Part shown: positions 8,590 to 16,184 of the stretch, piece by piece
Layout of the letters: every line of letters starts with the position of its first letter
How positions within the stretch are numbered: position 1 is the stretch's first letter
Origin: a delta proteobacterium NaphS2
GTDB lineage: Bacteria; Desulfobacterota; DSM-4660; Desulfatiglandales; Desulfatiglandaceae
Assembly: GCA_000179315.1 (NCBI GenBank)
Contig: ADZZ01000218.1
Span: 1 to 64,000 of the forward strand
Direction: 5' to 3'
DNA: 64,000 bases
Position numbers and translations under genes: made by a program
The notes under the pieces: generated by a model
What the model was told of the DNA's origin: nothing
Seen by the model: only the letters and a program-made list of their open reading frames with translations
The model's database searches: none

Positions 8590-9462
8590 ATGAGAATTAT
8601 CGTTTGTGTCAAACAAATCGCCCACACCTACGCCAGAACCGGCAAAGACGCGGCGAAGAACTTCCTTTCAACTGCCGATTCGGTGTTTCGTATCAACCCT
8701 CCGGATGAACAGGCCATGGGGATTGCACTGACCGTCGATGGTCTGGATGTATCCCCCCGTATCAGCCTGCTCACGTTAGGCCCTCTGGTTGCGGAAGAGG
8801 AGCTTAAGCGCCTCGTGGCCATCGGCGCCGATGCCCTGTATCACCTGGATGTGGATGCACCCCTTGACCCATGGCGGAAGGCGGGTCTTCTGGCTCGGGC
8901 CGTTAAAAAGACGGGAGCGGATCTGGTGTTGCTGGGCCATGAGTCCCTGGATACGCGAAACGGACAGATCGGCGCACTTTTGAGTGCGTCTTTAGGGTGG
9001 CCTTTTGTTTCGGGCATTCGCCGGGTGCACGGGACGTCGGAGGAAAGTCATGTTGAGGTGGAGCGAAGTGCAGGGCGTGGGAGGCGGGAACGGGTGCGGA
9101 CGTCTTTGCCTGCGGTTTGCACCGTGGATGCGGGCAACCTCTCCCTTCCGGTTGCCACCTGGGAGGCCCTGGAAAAAAGCCGCACGCTTCCCGTTCGGAA
9201 GCTATTTTTTGATGAAAATACCGACACTCCCCGATGGGTCCGCACGCGTCTGGGCCCGCCGCAACCCCGGCCGAAAGCCCTGCCTCCTCCAGATAGCCGT
9301 CTGAGCGCCCACGATCGGACCCGACAGCTCCTCACCGGCAGCCGGGTGGAGAAAAAGGGGGAAATGCTCACCAGGACTTCAGGCGAGCAGGTGGAGGGAA
9401 TCGTCTCTTTTCTTGAGGCACACGATTTTCTGAACGCACCGCAGGCAAGATCCAAGGATTGA
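8590..9462 (+). CDS. etfB: Electron transfer flavoprotein beta subunit
   Basis: This 290-residue protein has the ETF-beta fold: MRIIVCVKQIAHTYARTGKD at the N-terminus, the NPPDEQAMGIAL segment (usually NpfDeyAlE), a nucleotide-loop region TGADLVLLGHESLDTRNGQI and the following LLSASLGWPFVSGI. ETF takes electrons from flavin dehydrogenases. There is no etfA next to it, and the usual partner Fe-S protein upstream is cut by an IS, so this beta subunit may be orphaned unless etfA is elsewhere. It is longer than typical (~255 aa) because of a C-terminal tail. ETF genes accompany some mycofactocin loci (recalled knowledge), which fits the next gene. Confidence 0.87.
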   Translation: MRIIVCVKQIAHTYARTGKDAAKNFLSTADSVFRINPPDEQAMGIALTVDGLDVSPRISLLTLGPLVAEEELKRLVAIGADALYHLDVDAPLDPWRKAGLLARAVKKTGADLVLLGHESLDTRNGQIGALLSASLGWPFVSGIRRVHGTSEESHVEVERSAGRGRRERVRTSLPAVCTVDAGNLSLPVATWEALEKSRTLPVRKLFFDENTDTPRWVRTRLGPPQPRPKALPPPDSRLSAHDRTRQLLTGSRVEKKGEMLTRTSGEQVEGIVSFLEAHDFLNAPQARSKD

Positions 9463-9469
9463 TCGTTCC

Positions 9470-10477
9470 ATGGACGAACCGGATGGACAGATGGTTCCCC
9501 TCGCATATGGACTGGCGAAGGGCGTTTTTCACCATGAAAAAAAAGACCGGGTGTTTTTGATCCGGCGTTTTCCCCTCAAAACCGTCTCGCTTCACTCCTT
9601 GTGGAAGCCCGCCGTTCGGCTTTTTTCCCAAAATCCATATGTGGCTGTTGAAGACGTTGTATCCCTGTTTGAGACGGAACATGCCGCACGGGTGGAACAA
9701 ATGCTGACGGATTTGGCCCGGAAGGGCTTTCTGGCACAGCGGGGAAGGGCAGAACTGGCGGTGTTTCCCGCCATATCGATCATTATTCCGGTGCATAACC
9801 GGCCCTGTGAGATTGCGGCCTGTCTTGAATCCATCGAGAAACTGGACTATCCAAAAGAGCGATTGGAAACCATTGTAGTGGATGACGCTTCCACGGACCA
9901 CACGCCCAAAATCATCTCCCGGTTTCCCGTTCGCCGAATCCTGCTTGAAGAAAACCGGCAGGCCCCCTTTTGCCGGAATCTGGCAGCCAAAGAGGCTAGG
10001 GGCGACATCCTGGCCTTTGTGGATTCCGATTGCCTGGTATCGCCCCTGTGGCTGAAAGAGCTTCTCCCGACTTTCTCGGATTTATCTGTCGCCGTGGTGG
10101 GGGGGCGGGTGGATGCCTGGTTTGACCGCTCGGCATTGGATCGATACGAGGCGGCCAACTCATCCCTCATCATGGGGCGGCACCCCATGAGAAGCGAAAA
10201 GGGAAACTCCTCCCTTTATGTGCCGTCCTGCAACATGCTGGTGCGGCGGGAGGTCTTCCTGGCGGTGGATGGATTTCGAGAGCACCTGGTGGTGGGTGAA
10301 GACGTGGATTTGTGCTGGCGAATACGGGATTCCGGCTATCAGGTGGCATTTGAGCCCGCGGGAGCGGTTTTTCACAAACACCGAAATCGAATTCCGGCTT
10401 TCTGTCTCAGGCGGTTTGATTATGGTACCTCTGAGCCTCTGCTTCAAAAACATCATAAAACCAGGCGAAAAAAATGA
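9470..10477 (+). CDS. PqqD-like/family 2 glycosyltransferase, MftF-like N-terminal part
   Basis: Residues ~20-95 look like a PqqD-type winged-helix peptide-recognition module (LWKPAVRLFSQNPYVAVEDV, ending LTDLARKGFLAQRG). Residues ~100-320 are a GT-A glycosyltransferase 2: ISIIIPVHNRP, VVDDASTDHTPKII, the DxD-type FVDSDC, and the acceptor motif GEDVDLCWRIRDSG. The closing FHKHRNRIPAFCLRRFDYGTS continuation is characteristic of MftF, the enzyme that builds the glucose chain on mycofactocin. MftF normally continues into a membrane domain, but here the frame ends at ACC AGG CGA AAA AAA TGA and the membrane part follows in the -1 frame. See the finding on the A7 site. Confidence 0.75.
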   Translation: MDEPDGQMVPLAYGLAKGVFHHEKKDRVFLIRRFPLKTVSLHSLWKPAVRLFSQNPYVAVEDVVSLFETEHAARVEQMLTDLARKGFLAQRGRAELAVFPAISIIIPVHNRPCEIAACLESIEKLDYPKERLETIVVDDASTDHTPKIISRFPVRRILLEENRQAPFCRNLAAKEARGDILAFVDSDCLVSPLWLKELLPTFSDLSVAVVGGRVDAWFDRSALDRYEAANSSLIMGRHPMRSEKGNSSLYVPSCNMLVRREVFLAVDGFREHLVVGEDVDLCWRIRDSGYQVAFEPAGAVFHKHRNRIPAFCLRRFDYGTSEPLLQKHHKTRRKK

Positions 10478-10968
10478 TTTTTCCCTTGTATGCCACGTTG
10501 TTTCTTGCCGGGTTCTTCTGTACGTTATGGACGGGGTTTGTACTTTTCCTGGTTCCTTGCGCCGCCCTACTTGCGTGGGAAACCCTGAACTGGCGGAAAA
10601 TCATTGTAGAGAAAGGCGTTCCGTTGTCACGTCTTTCCATCATGATTGCGGTTTTGAGGAGTTACCTTTCTTTTGTGTGTCATCTGTGCGCCTTTGGTTC
10701 GCGATATTATTTAATCTGGGCAGTGGTGCTGGTCTTTTTATGGCAAACGGCATCGGCCGTTATCTTCCTATTGCACCTGGTGACGGCCGTTGTCGATTAC
10801 ATCATAAAGAGGCCTTGTCTCAATTTTTTGTCTTTCCTGTTCTTTTTCACCCTGGAGCAACTTTCCTATCAGGCCGGTGTTTGGTATGGATGTGTGAGAG
10901 AGCGCGATTTTGGATCCATCAATCCAAAGGTGGTCTGGTCCGGTGCTTCGGCAGAGGTATCGAAATGA
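10474..10968 (+). CDS. Membrane domain of the MftF-like glycosyltransferase, separate frame
   Basis: This 164-residue protein has three or four hydrophobic segments (residues ~3-35, 60-85, 85-110, 118-135) and ends LSYQAGVWYGCVRERDFGSI, resembling the C-terminal end of MftF-type glycosyltransferases. Its ATG overlaps the preceding TGA (ATGA), and together the two parts give about 499 residues, close to a full MftF. It could be made by -1 frameshifting at the A7 run, by coupled reinitiation, or the split could be a mutation. The TGA stop overlaps the radical SAM gene start. Confidence 0.65.
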   Translation: MIFPLYATLFLAGFFCTLWTGFVLFLVPCAALLAWETLNWRKIIVEKGVPLSRLSIMIAVLRSYLSFVCHLCAFGSRYYLIWAVVLVFLWQTASAVIFLLHLVTAVVDYIIKRPCLNFLSFLFFFTLEQLSYQAGVWYGCVRERDFGSINPKVVWSGASAEVSK

Positions 10969-12092
10969 AGTCTTTCCTGCGGGATGATGTCATGGGGATG
11001 ATCAGGAAGGCGGGTCTCAAACCGCCCAAAATCCTGACCCTCATGGTCACCAACGGCTGCAATCTGGCATGCCGCCATTGCTGGCCCCAAAGCGTTTCCG
11101 GAACCGAAAGCGTTGCTTCCCCGGTTTCCACAAAAACACTCAAAGAAATCATCCGGCAGTGGAGCAGGCTTGACCTGGAGGAAATTTGTTTGACCGGGGG
11201 CGAGCCCCTGACCCATCCTCATTGGTTGGAGATCCTGCGCTTTGCCTGTGAACAAACGGAGGTGAAAAGGGTTTGCCTTCAGACCAATGCCACGCTCCTT
11301 AAACCAGAAGACTGCGAGGAGCTGGCGGGAATCGGAAAAAGAGAGATCCTTGTTCAGGTCAGTTTGGAGGGAAATACAGAGGCCGAACATGACCTGGTGA
11401 GAGGAAAGGGGAATTTTTTGGCCGCCGTGCGCGGCATGGAGCGATTGGTCCAGGCTGGATTGGGAAAGCGGACCGTGGTGGCGCTCACGGAAACCCGTCA
11501 CAATTTTCCGTCGATTCCCCGCTTGATGGAACGTCTGTCGTCCATGGGGGTGGGTCGTCTGATTACAGGGACACTGGTGCGGGCAGGCCGGTCGCGGGAA
11601 CACCCTTGGCTTGAACCGCCCACACCGGACCAATATGCCGCTTTACTTTCATTGTACCATACAAACAAAACATTTCGAAAGCGGTATCACGAAATGGCCA
11701 ATATCGCGTGCTTGGAATGGTGGCGTGGAAGGAAGGATTCCCAATCCGAGACCTGCGCCTGTTTTGAAAGACCCTATGTGACGGCCGAAGGGGTTTTGTA
11801 TCCGTGCATCATGTTGCCGATCGATCATCTGGCCGTTTCAGGTGCACATGATACGTCTTTAAAGGATATATTGACCAGAGCGGTTTCCAGATGGCCGCAT
11901 CTCCCCGGGTTGGCCCGAAAGCGAAAAACGGACATGCGGGAATGTAAAAGTTGCCCCGGTCATGGACATTGTGCCGGTGGCTGTATGGGCAGGGCCTACA
12001 CAGTAGACCGGGATTTCATGGCAGTTGAAGACCGTTGTGCTCTTAGAAAGGCGGTGTACGCGTGGCATCTACAGGAGAAATCCGATGACTGA
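10965..12092 (+). CDS. Radical SAM/SPASM peptide-maturase-like protein
   Basis: This 375-residue protein carries the radical SAM cluster motif CNLACRHC near residue 31, the GGEP motif in LTGGEPLTHPHW, and a C-terminal SPASM region with cysteines in CACFERPYVTAEGVLYPC and CKSCPGHGHCAGGC. SPASM proteins bind auxiliary Fe-S clusters and modify ribosomal peptides (PqqE, MftC) or carry out related chemistry. The frame extends upstream to 10218 through the preceding gene; the ATG at 10965, overlapping the previous stop, is the sensible start. Its place directly after MftF-like genes supports an MftC-like role (inference). No precursor peptide was found nearby. Confidence 0.82.
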   Translation: MKSFLRDDVMGMIRKAGLKPPKILTLMVTNGCNLACRHCWPQSVSGTESVASPVSTKTLKEIIRQWSRLDLEEICLTGGEPLTHPHWLEILRFACEQTEVKRVCLQTNATLLKPEDCEELAGIGKREILVQVSLEGNTEAEHDLVRGKGNFLAAVRGMERLVQAGLGKRTVVALTETRHNFPSIPRLMERLSSMGVGRLITGTLVRAGRSREHPWLEPPTPDQYAALLSLYHTNKTFRKRYHEMANIACLEWWRGRKDSQSETCACFERPYVTAEGVLYPCIMLPIDHLAVSGAHDTSLKDILTRAVSRWPHLPGLARKRKTDMRECKSCPGHGHCAGGCMGRAYTVDRDFMAVEDRCALRKAVYAWHLQEKSDD

Positions 12093-13236
12093 TTCTATTC
12101 TAAAACTCTGCGGACATCTGTTCATGAACGCTCTGCGGTTCGGCTATTTCAGGCAAACGGGAAAAGCGGGCAAACCTCAGGCATTGAGCCTTGAGGTGAC
12201 CCATCGCTGTATCGCCAAATGCATTATGTGCAATATCTGGAAGATTCCCGAGCATGTGGAAGACATGTCCCTTAAGCGATGGGTGGCTTTTCTTTCTTCA
12301 GATCTTTTTTCAGAACTGATAGAATTGGATATTACCGGTGGGGAACCCTTTCTTCGAAAGGATCTGGCGGACCTGATCGGCGAAATCTGCCGCTTAAAAA
12401 AAGAGAATTTCACGAAACTGAAAAGCATTGCCATCACTACCAACGGCCTTTTGACGGGTCGTGTGCTGGAGGCCTCAAAAAGTATCCTGGAAAATCTGCG
12501 CCCGGCCAATCTGGATCTGGTAATGGTCTGTGCCATGGATGCGGTGGGACCGATTCATGACCGCGTGCGGTGCTATCCCGATGCCTGGAAAAGGGTCCAT
12601 GAGACCATCTCGGGTCTCAAAAATCTCCGCGATCAATACCCCAATTTGATCATCGGCCTTAAAACAACGGTTCTGCCCATTAACGTGAATGAACTTGAAG
12701 CCATATCCAGTTATGCGAATGAAAACGGGCTGTTTACCATCATTTCACCCTGTATCATTACGCCCGCACGGTATCTCAACCCGGATCGATCAGAAGATCT
12801 GGCATTCGATGGGAAGATGAAAAGGGCGATGATCGATTTTTTCAGAAGTGATGCCTTTCGCTGGAGCTTTCATGCAGAGGCTCTTGCGCGATATCTAGAA
12901 ACCGGGATTATGAAAAAACCCTGCACCTGTGGATTCAATTATCTATTTGTCCGAAGCACAGGCGAGATGCTGTTGTGCCCGTTGATGGGACAAAGCCCCG
13001 GCAATATTCATGACGATTCCGTTACCACCCTTTTTCATGGCCAAAAGGCACGCCGCATACGTCGTAGAATCGGAAAAAGCCCGGAATGTCTTTCCTGCAC
13101 AGAACCGGGGCTTGAGCGATATGCGCTCCCTTACCAAGGGCTGCACTATCTTTTCATACTGGTAAAGCAGGGGCGGAAAGATTTCTTAAATTTGCACCGG
13201 CATATGGGATTGAACAAATATTTTGAATCTGGATAA
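12085..13236 (+). CDS. Second radical SAM protein with SPASM-like tail
   Basis: This is a 383-residue radical SAM enzyme: the cluster motif appears as CIAKCIMC near residue 42, the SAM-contact motif as ITGGEPFLRKDL near 90, and the tail has CTCGFNYLFVRSTGEMLLC plus CLSC, a short SPASM/twitch-like set. The ATG at 12085 has AGGAG seven bases upstream and overlaps the preceding stop by 8 bp, so the pair is coupled. The sequence style matches radical SAM enzymes that act on lipids or peptides; substrate unknown. The conserved CxxxCxxC motif makes the general call firm. Confidence 0.8.
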   Translation: MTDSILKLCGHLFMNALRFGYFRQTGKAGKPQALSLEVTHRCIAKCIMCNIWKIPEHVEDMSLKRWVAFLSSDLFSELIELDITGGEPFLRKDLADLIGEICRLKKENFTKLKSIAITTNGLLTGRVLEASKSILENLRPANLDLVMVCAMDAVGPIHDRVRCYPDAWKRVHETISGLKNLRDQYPNLIIGLKTTVLPINVNELEAISSYANENGLFTIISPCIITPARYLNPDRSEDLAFDGKMKRAMIDFFRSDAFRWSFHAEALARYLETGIMKKPCTCGFNYLFVRSTGEMLLCPLMGQSPGNIHDDSVTTLFHGQKARRIRRRIGKSPECLSCTEPGLERYALPYQGLHYLFILVKQGRKDFLNLHRHMGLNKYFESG

Positions 13237-13612
13237 TGCAGCATTTTATCCCCTCCAACAGCTTTTTTGTCTGCATTCTTTGGACGATGCGGTTCATTTG
13301 AGTATGAAGCTGAATCGCACCATCGATTACATCCGGGATTATTTGGGCGAGAACCTGAGCCTGACGCGACTTTTCGGGGTTGCCTGCTTTTCGAAATATC
13401 ATTTTCATCCTATTTTCCGCAACTTCCTCGGTGAAACGGTCAATGCGGTCGTTCGCCGTGTCCGGCTCGAAAAGGCCGTTCTGTTGCTCACGATGGACGG
13501 CGACAAAAGTGTCCTCGATATCGCTTTGGATTGCGGGTCTCCAGTGAAAAAAATCTCTCTGGAGGAAGACATGAAATCGCAACCGGGTTGTCTTGACAAC
13601 GCTGGTTTTTAG
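13223..13612 (+). pseudogene. AraC-type regulator remnant
   Basis: Residues ~28-105 match the AraC helix-turn-helix pair: LNRTIDYIRDYLGENLSLTR, FSKYHFHPIFRNFLGETVN, VRLEKAVLLLTMDGDKSVLD, IALDCG. After IALDCG the expected FSSxSxFxRAFKxxFG block is replaced by unrelated residues and a stop, so the second helix-turn-helix is broken. The first ~25 residues, overlapping the radical SAM end, are not AraC-like either. It is probably a decayed fragment; the ~300-residue parent would have had a ligand domain after the DNA-binding part. Confidence 0.65.
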
Positions 13613-13682
13613 TGAAAAAGTGTCCCGCACTAACACTGGTTGAAGCTCTGTCGCTTTTTTTATTTCATTTTGGAGGGCTAAA

Positions 13683-13889
13683 ATGGCACTCAGCGCAAGA
13701 AACGCTTTGAGAGGAAAGGTTAAAGATATCAAAAAAGGTCAGGTCATGGCTGAGATCACATTGGAGATTGCTGAGGGAGTCGATGTGGTTTCCGTCATCA
13801 CGGTCGGATCGGCGGAACGCTTGGGTTTGGCCGTTGGCAAGGATGTGGAGGTGGTGATCAAGGCCACCAGCGTAATGATCAACGCTTAG
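13683..13889 (+). CDS. mop: Molbindin (single Mop/TOBE domain, molybdate-binding)
   Basis: This 68-residue protein is one Mop domain: LSARNALRGKVKDIKKGQVM, then a beta-strand region and LGLAVGKDVEVVIKATSVMI. Molbindins assemble as hexamers that store molybdate or tungstate. GGAGGG stands 7 bp upstream of the ATG. The gene faces yqeB, another molybdenum-related gene, across ~130 bp. The organism therefore likely buffers Mo/W for enzymes such as molybdenum hydroxylases (inference). Confidence 0.9.
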   Translation: MALSARNALRGKVKDIKKGQVMAEITLEIAEGVDVVSVITVGSAERLGLAVGKDVEVVIKATSVMINA

Positions 13890-13890
13890 A

Positions 13891-13985
13891 AGCTGTCCGA
13901 AAATAACTTGAACAATTTTGAAATTCACAGATTTGAAGATTAGCCGTCAATTCAAGAATATTGTTCTTGTTAATCACGGACAGTT
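13891..13985. repeat. Imperfect inverted repeat between mop and yqeB
   Basis: The arm AGCTGTCCGAAAATAACTTG (from 13891) is matched, with several mismatches, by the reverse complement of the stretch ending CACGGACAGTT at 13985; the outer seven bases CTGTCCG/CGGACAG match perfectly, as do the inner AACAAT/ATTGTT. It could be a small MITE-like element or a bidirectional terminator for the two converging genes. A second short hairpin, CCGTCC-TTTAT-GGACGG, lies at 13999-14015. Confidence 0.45.
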
Positions 13986-14022
13986 CCTTAGTCGGTCTCC
14001 GTCCTTTATGGACGGAAACCCG

Positions 14023-14844
14023 TCAGATGCGGGAAAAGATCCGTATTCCCTCTAACACGCCGTCGGCGATGGCACGCGCTTCGGCGGTGATTTCATAACA
14101 GCTGCGCCTGCTGCCGCGTGGATCGATGTCGCCGATTTTCTGGCCGCGTTTCACGCGGATGCCGTCACGCATGAGCCCCCAGACGCATCCCGGGATCGGC
14201 GCAGTAATGGGCGCCGAATCGACCCGTGCGACGATTTCCGCTTTTTTCACCGTGTCGCCGATATCCTTGAAAGCGGCCAGCCTCCCCGCTGCGGGCGCCC
14301 TTAGCAGTCTCTCTTTGGTAAGGCCCATTACGGGGGCGGGTTCCCGTGTATTTTCTTCGGCCCGGCCTTCAAAAATCACCATCCCCATGGAAGGGCTTGC
14401 GGGGTTGGTCTCTACAGCGAAATGACAATCTCTTCCAACTTCAAAACCGGGTCCCAAGGCGATGACCAACGGTGCGTTTTGAAGGGTTGTCCCCATGTTC
14501 CGTTTGGCCATGACACCGTCTATGAAGATATGCGGTTTCACGCTGTGAAGCGTGATGGTATCGGGGTCCGCAATTACCGGAATTTTGTTTTCCATCCATT
14601 TTTGGACGATCTCGTCCAGTGAGGGTTCCGCTCTTTCCGCAATGACCCCTTCAATTTCTTTTCGCCAGTCGATGATCGCTTCGGAAAAGGAAACGCCTCT
14701 TCTTTCGGCCCTGGGAACCGGGAGGTCGGTCATGACGACTTTTCTGAATCCGGCGCAGTAAAGCGCATGGGCAACGGCACTGGCCTTCTCACCTGCGCCC
14801 TTGATGAAGATGATCCGATCCCTTTTCGGTTCCCAATCGCTCAT
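14023..14844 (-). CDS. yqeB: Selenium-dependent molybdenum hydroxylase system protein YqeB
   Basis: This 273-residue protein belongs to the EF2563/YqeB family, which accompanies selenium-dependent molybdenum hydroxylases (xanthine dehydrogenase type) together with selD and ygfJ-like genes. It opens with a nucleotide-binding-like strand IIFIKGAGEKASAVAHALYC, then LPVPRAERRGVSFSEAI, APLVIALGPGFEVGRDCHF and a C-terminal biotinyl-like hairpin (AAFKDIGDTVKKAEIVARVD). GGGGGAGG precedes the ATG at 14844. It implies that the cell handles selenium as a labile Mo-enzyme cofactor. No hydroxylase gene is in the window. Confidence 0.85.
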   Translation of the reverse strand: MSDWEPKRDRIIFIKGAGEKASAVAHALYCAGFRKVVMTDLPVPRAERRGVSFSEAIIDWRKEIEGVIAERAEPSLDEIVQKWMENKIPVIADPDTITLHSVKPHIFIDGVMAKRNMGTTLQNAPLVIALGPGFEVGRDCHFAVETNPASPSMGMVIFEGRAEENTREPAPVMGLTKERLLRAPAAGRLAAFKDIGDTVKKAEIVARVDSAPITAPIPGCVWGLMRDGIRVKRGQKIGDIDPRGSRRSCYEITAEARAIADGVLEGIRIFSRI

Positions 14845-15306
14845 TTGGTCCTCCCCCGCTAAGGTTGTTTCCTGAAAGACGCCGAATCGGCGCAGGCGTC
14901 ATGAATTAAATTGATGCAGCAAAGGAAGAAATGCTCGGGATGTCATGAAACGACGTTTGAGCGTTGGAACGGCTGGTGCCTGAAATCGGACTGACAAAGA
15001 CCCGAAAATGCGCTCTTTCAAAGAAGAAAAGGATCTTGGTTTTCCGGCCGGACCCGACCCTACCGTTCACGGGCAGGTAATTCCTTTGTGCGTCAGGTGA
15101 AGCCGAAAAAGCAATCCATTTACGTCCTCCATTGAGAAATGAAAGTGAATGATAGCCGAAGATATATTGATATGTCAAATTGGAAAATCCGATAGTTCCG
15201 GCGACTGCTATTTTTTTTGGTGGTTTTGTTCAAAACCAAACCATGTCAACATGAATCGCCGATAGGATGCCTGGCTGGACTGCGTGCGCAATTTGAAAAA
15301 AGACAG
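14845..15306. other. Intergenic region without a confident gene
   Basis: An open minus-strand frame at 14906-15178 (90 codons) has no ribosome site, no recognisable family and a composition unlike its neighbours, so it is not called. A short dyad GACGCC...GGCGTC lies at 14878-14900 just upstream of yqeB. Nothing else was recognised. Confidence 0.5.
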
Positions 15307-15338
15307 TTGACAGAATCAATATGAGAATAATATCATAT
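15307..15338 (+). promoter_or_regulatory. Sigma70-like promoter with overlapping dyad before the IclR gene
   Basis: TTGACA at 15307-15312 and TATCAT at 15331-15336 are separated by 18 bp. A dyad ATATGA-N8-TCATAT (15319-15338) covers the spacer and the -10 box, the position expected for an operator bound by the encoded regulator. AGGAG at 15345-15349 gives the ribosome site. Confidence 0.6.
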
Positions 15339-15358
15339 GTGAAAAGGAGATTTCATAT

Positions 15359-16165
15359 ATGAAAAAATGCGGGAGCAGCGCACCTGCCCTTCAACGGGGT
15401 TTAAATGTTCTGGAATTACTTGCGGAGCAGGAATCGGAGATGGGGCTCAAAACCATTTCAGAACGCCTGAATATTCCGGTGCCTTCCCTGTGGCGGATCA
15501 TGGGCGTTTTAAAGGAAAACGGATATGTGATTCTGGATCCGGAGAAAAAGACCTATCGACCCGGCTTCAAGTTTCTCTACCTGGGCAATCTGGTTTTAAA
15601 CACCATGGGTTTTCGGTCCCAGGCGCGCAAATATTTAAAGCAGCTGGTGGATCGTACCGGAGAAACCGCGGAGCTTTCTGCGCGTGTTAAAGATCAGCTG
15701 ATTCTGATTGAGCAGGTTGAGGGACCGGATGCGGTTAGACTTTTTTCGCGGGTCGGCAGTGCCTATCCCTATTTTCACGCCACCGCGCCGGGAAAAGTTT
15801 ATCTGGCCCATCTGGAACCTGAAAAGCGAAAAAGCGTGATGAAGCGCATGGGGCTTCCGAAGATTACAGTACAGACCATTGTTAGTCTGGACGTGCTGGA
15901 GAATGAACTGAAGGAGGTTTTGAAGTTGGGGTTTGCATTCGATAGAGAGGAAATGCGAAGCGGTGTCTGCCGAATTGCCGCGCCCGTTTACAATCATACG
16001 GGAAAGGTGGCGGCTTGCCTGGGCATTGCGGCTCCTGCTTTCCGTATTCATGAAGAAGACTATTTGCGTCTGGGCAACATGGTCAAGAAAGCGTCCCTGG
16101 AACTGAGCGCGGAGCTTCGGGAGAAGAAAACCACCGACTGGCTGCCGCCAGAAATATTTCAATAG
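15359..16165 (+). CDS. IclR-family transcriptional regulator
   Basis: This 268-residue regulator has a winged helix-turn-helix at residues ~8-65 (ALQRGLNVLELLAEQES, LKTISERLNIPVPSLWRIMG) and the IclR effector domain after residue 80, with HATAPGKVYLAHL and SGVCRIAAPVYNHTGKVAAC as typical blocks. IclR proteins sense small acids or aromatic compounds. It stands 19 bp upstream of two acyl-CoA dehydrogenase genes on the same strand and probably controls them and itself through the dyad in its promoter (inference). Confidence 0.9.
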   Translation: MKKCGSSAPALQRGLNVLELLAEQESEMGLKTISERLNIPVPSLWRIMGVLKENGYVILDPEKKTYRPGFKFLYLGNLVLNTMGFRSQARKYLKQLVDRTGETAELSARVKDQLILIEQVEGPDAVRLFSRVGSAYPYFHATAPGKVYLAHLEPEKRKSVMKRMGLPKITVQTIVSLDVLENELKEVLKLGFAFDREEMRSGVCRIAAPVYNHTGKVAACLGIAAPAFRIHEEDYLRLGNMVKKASLELSAELREKKTTDWLPPEIFQ

Positions 16166-16184
16166 CAAGGAACAGGAGGATGAA

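Noticed and set aside
10472-10480. TGA at the end of the MftF-like enzyme as selenocysteine codon
   Set aside because: The downstream membrane domain is in the -1 frame, not in the frame of the TGA, so Sec insertion would not restore it.
10218-10964. 249-codon N-terminal extension of the first radical SAM protein
   Set aside because: It runs out of frame through the glycosyltransferase and membrane-domain genes; the overlapping ATG at 10965 explains the gene better.
14906-15178. 90-codon open frame on the minus strand
   Set aside because: No ribosome site, no recognised family, and low-complexity, arginine/serine-rich text.
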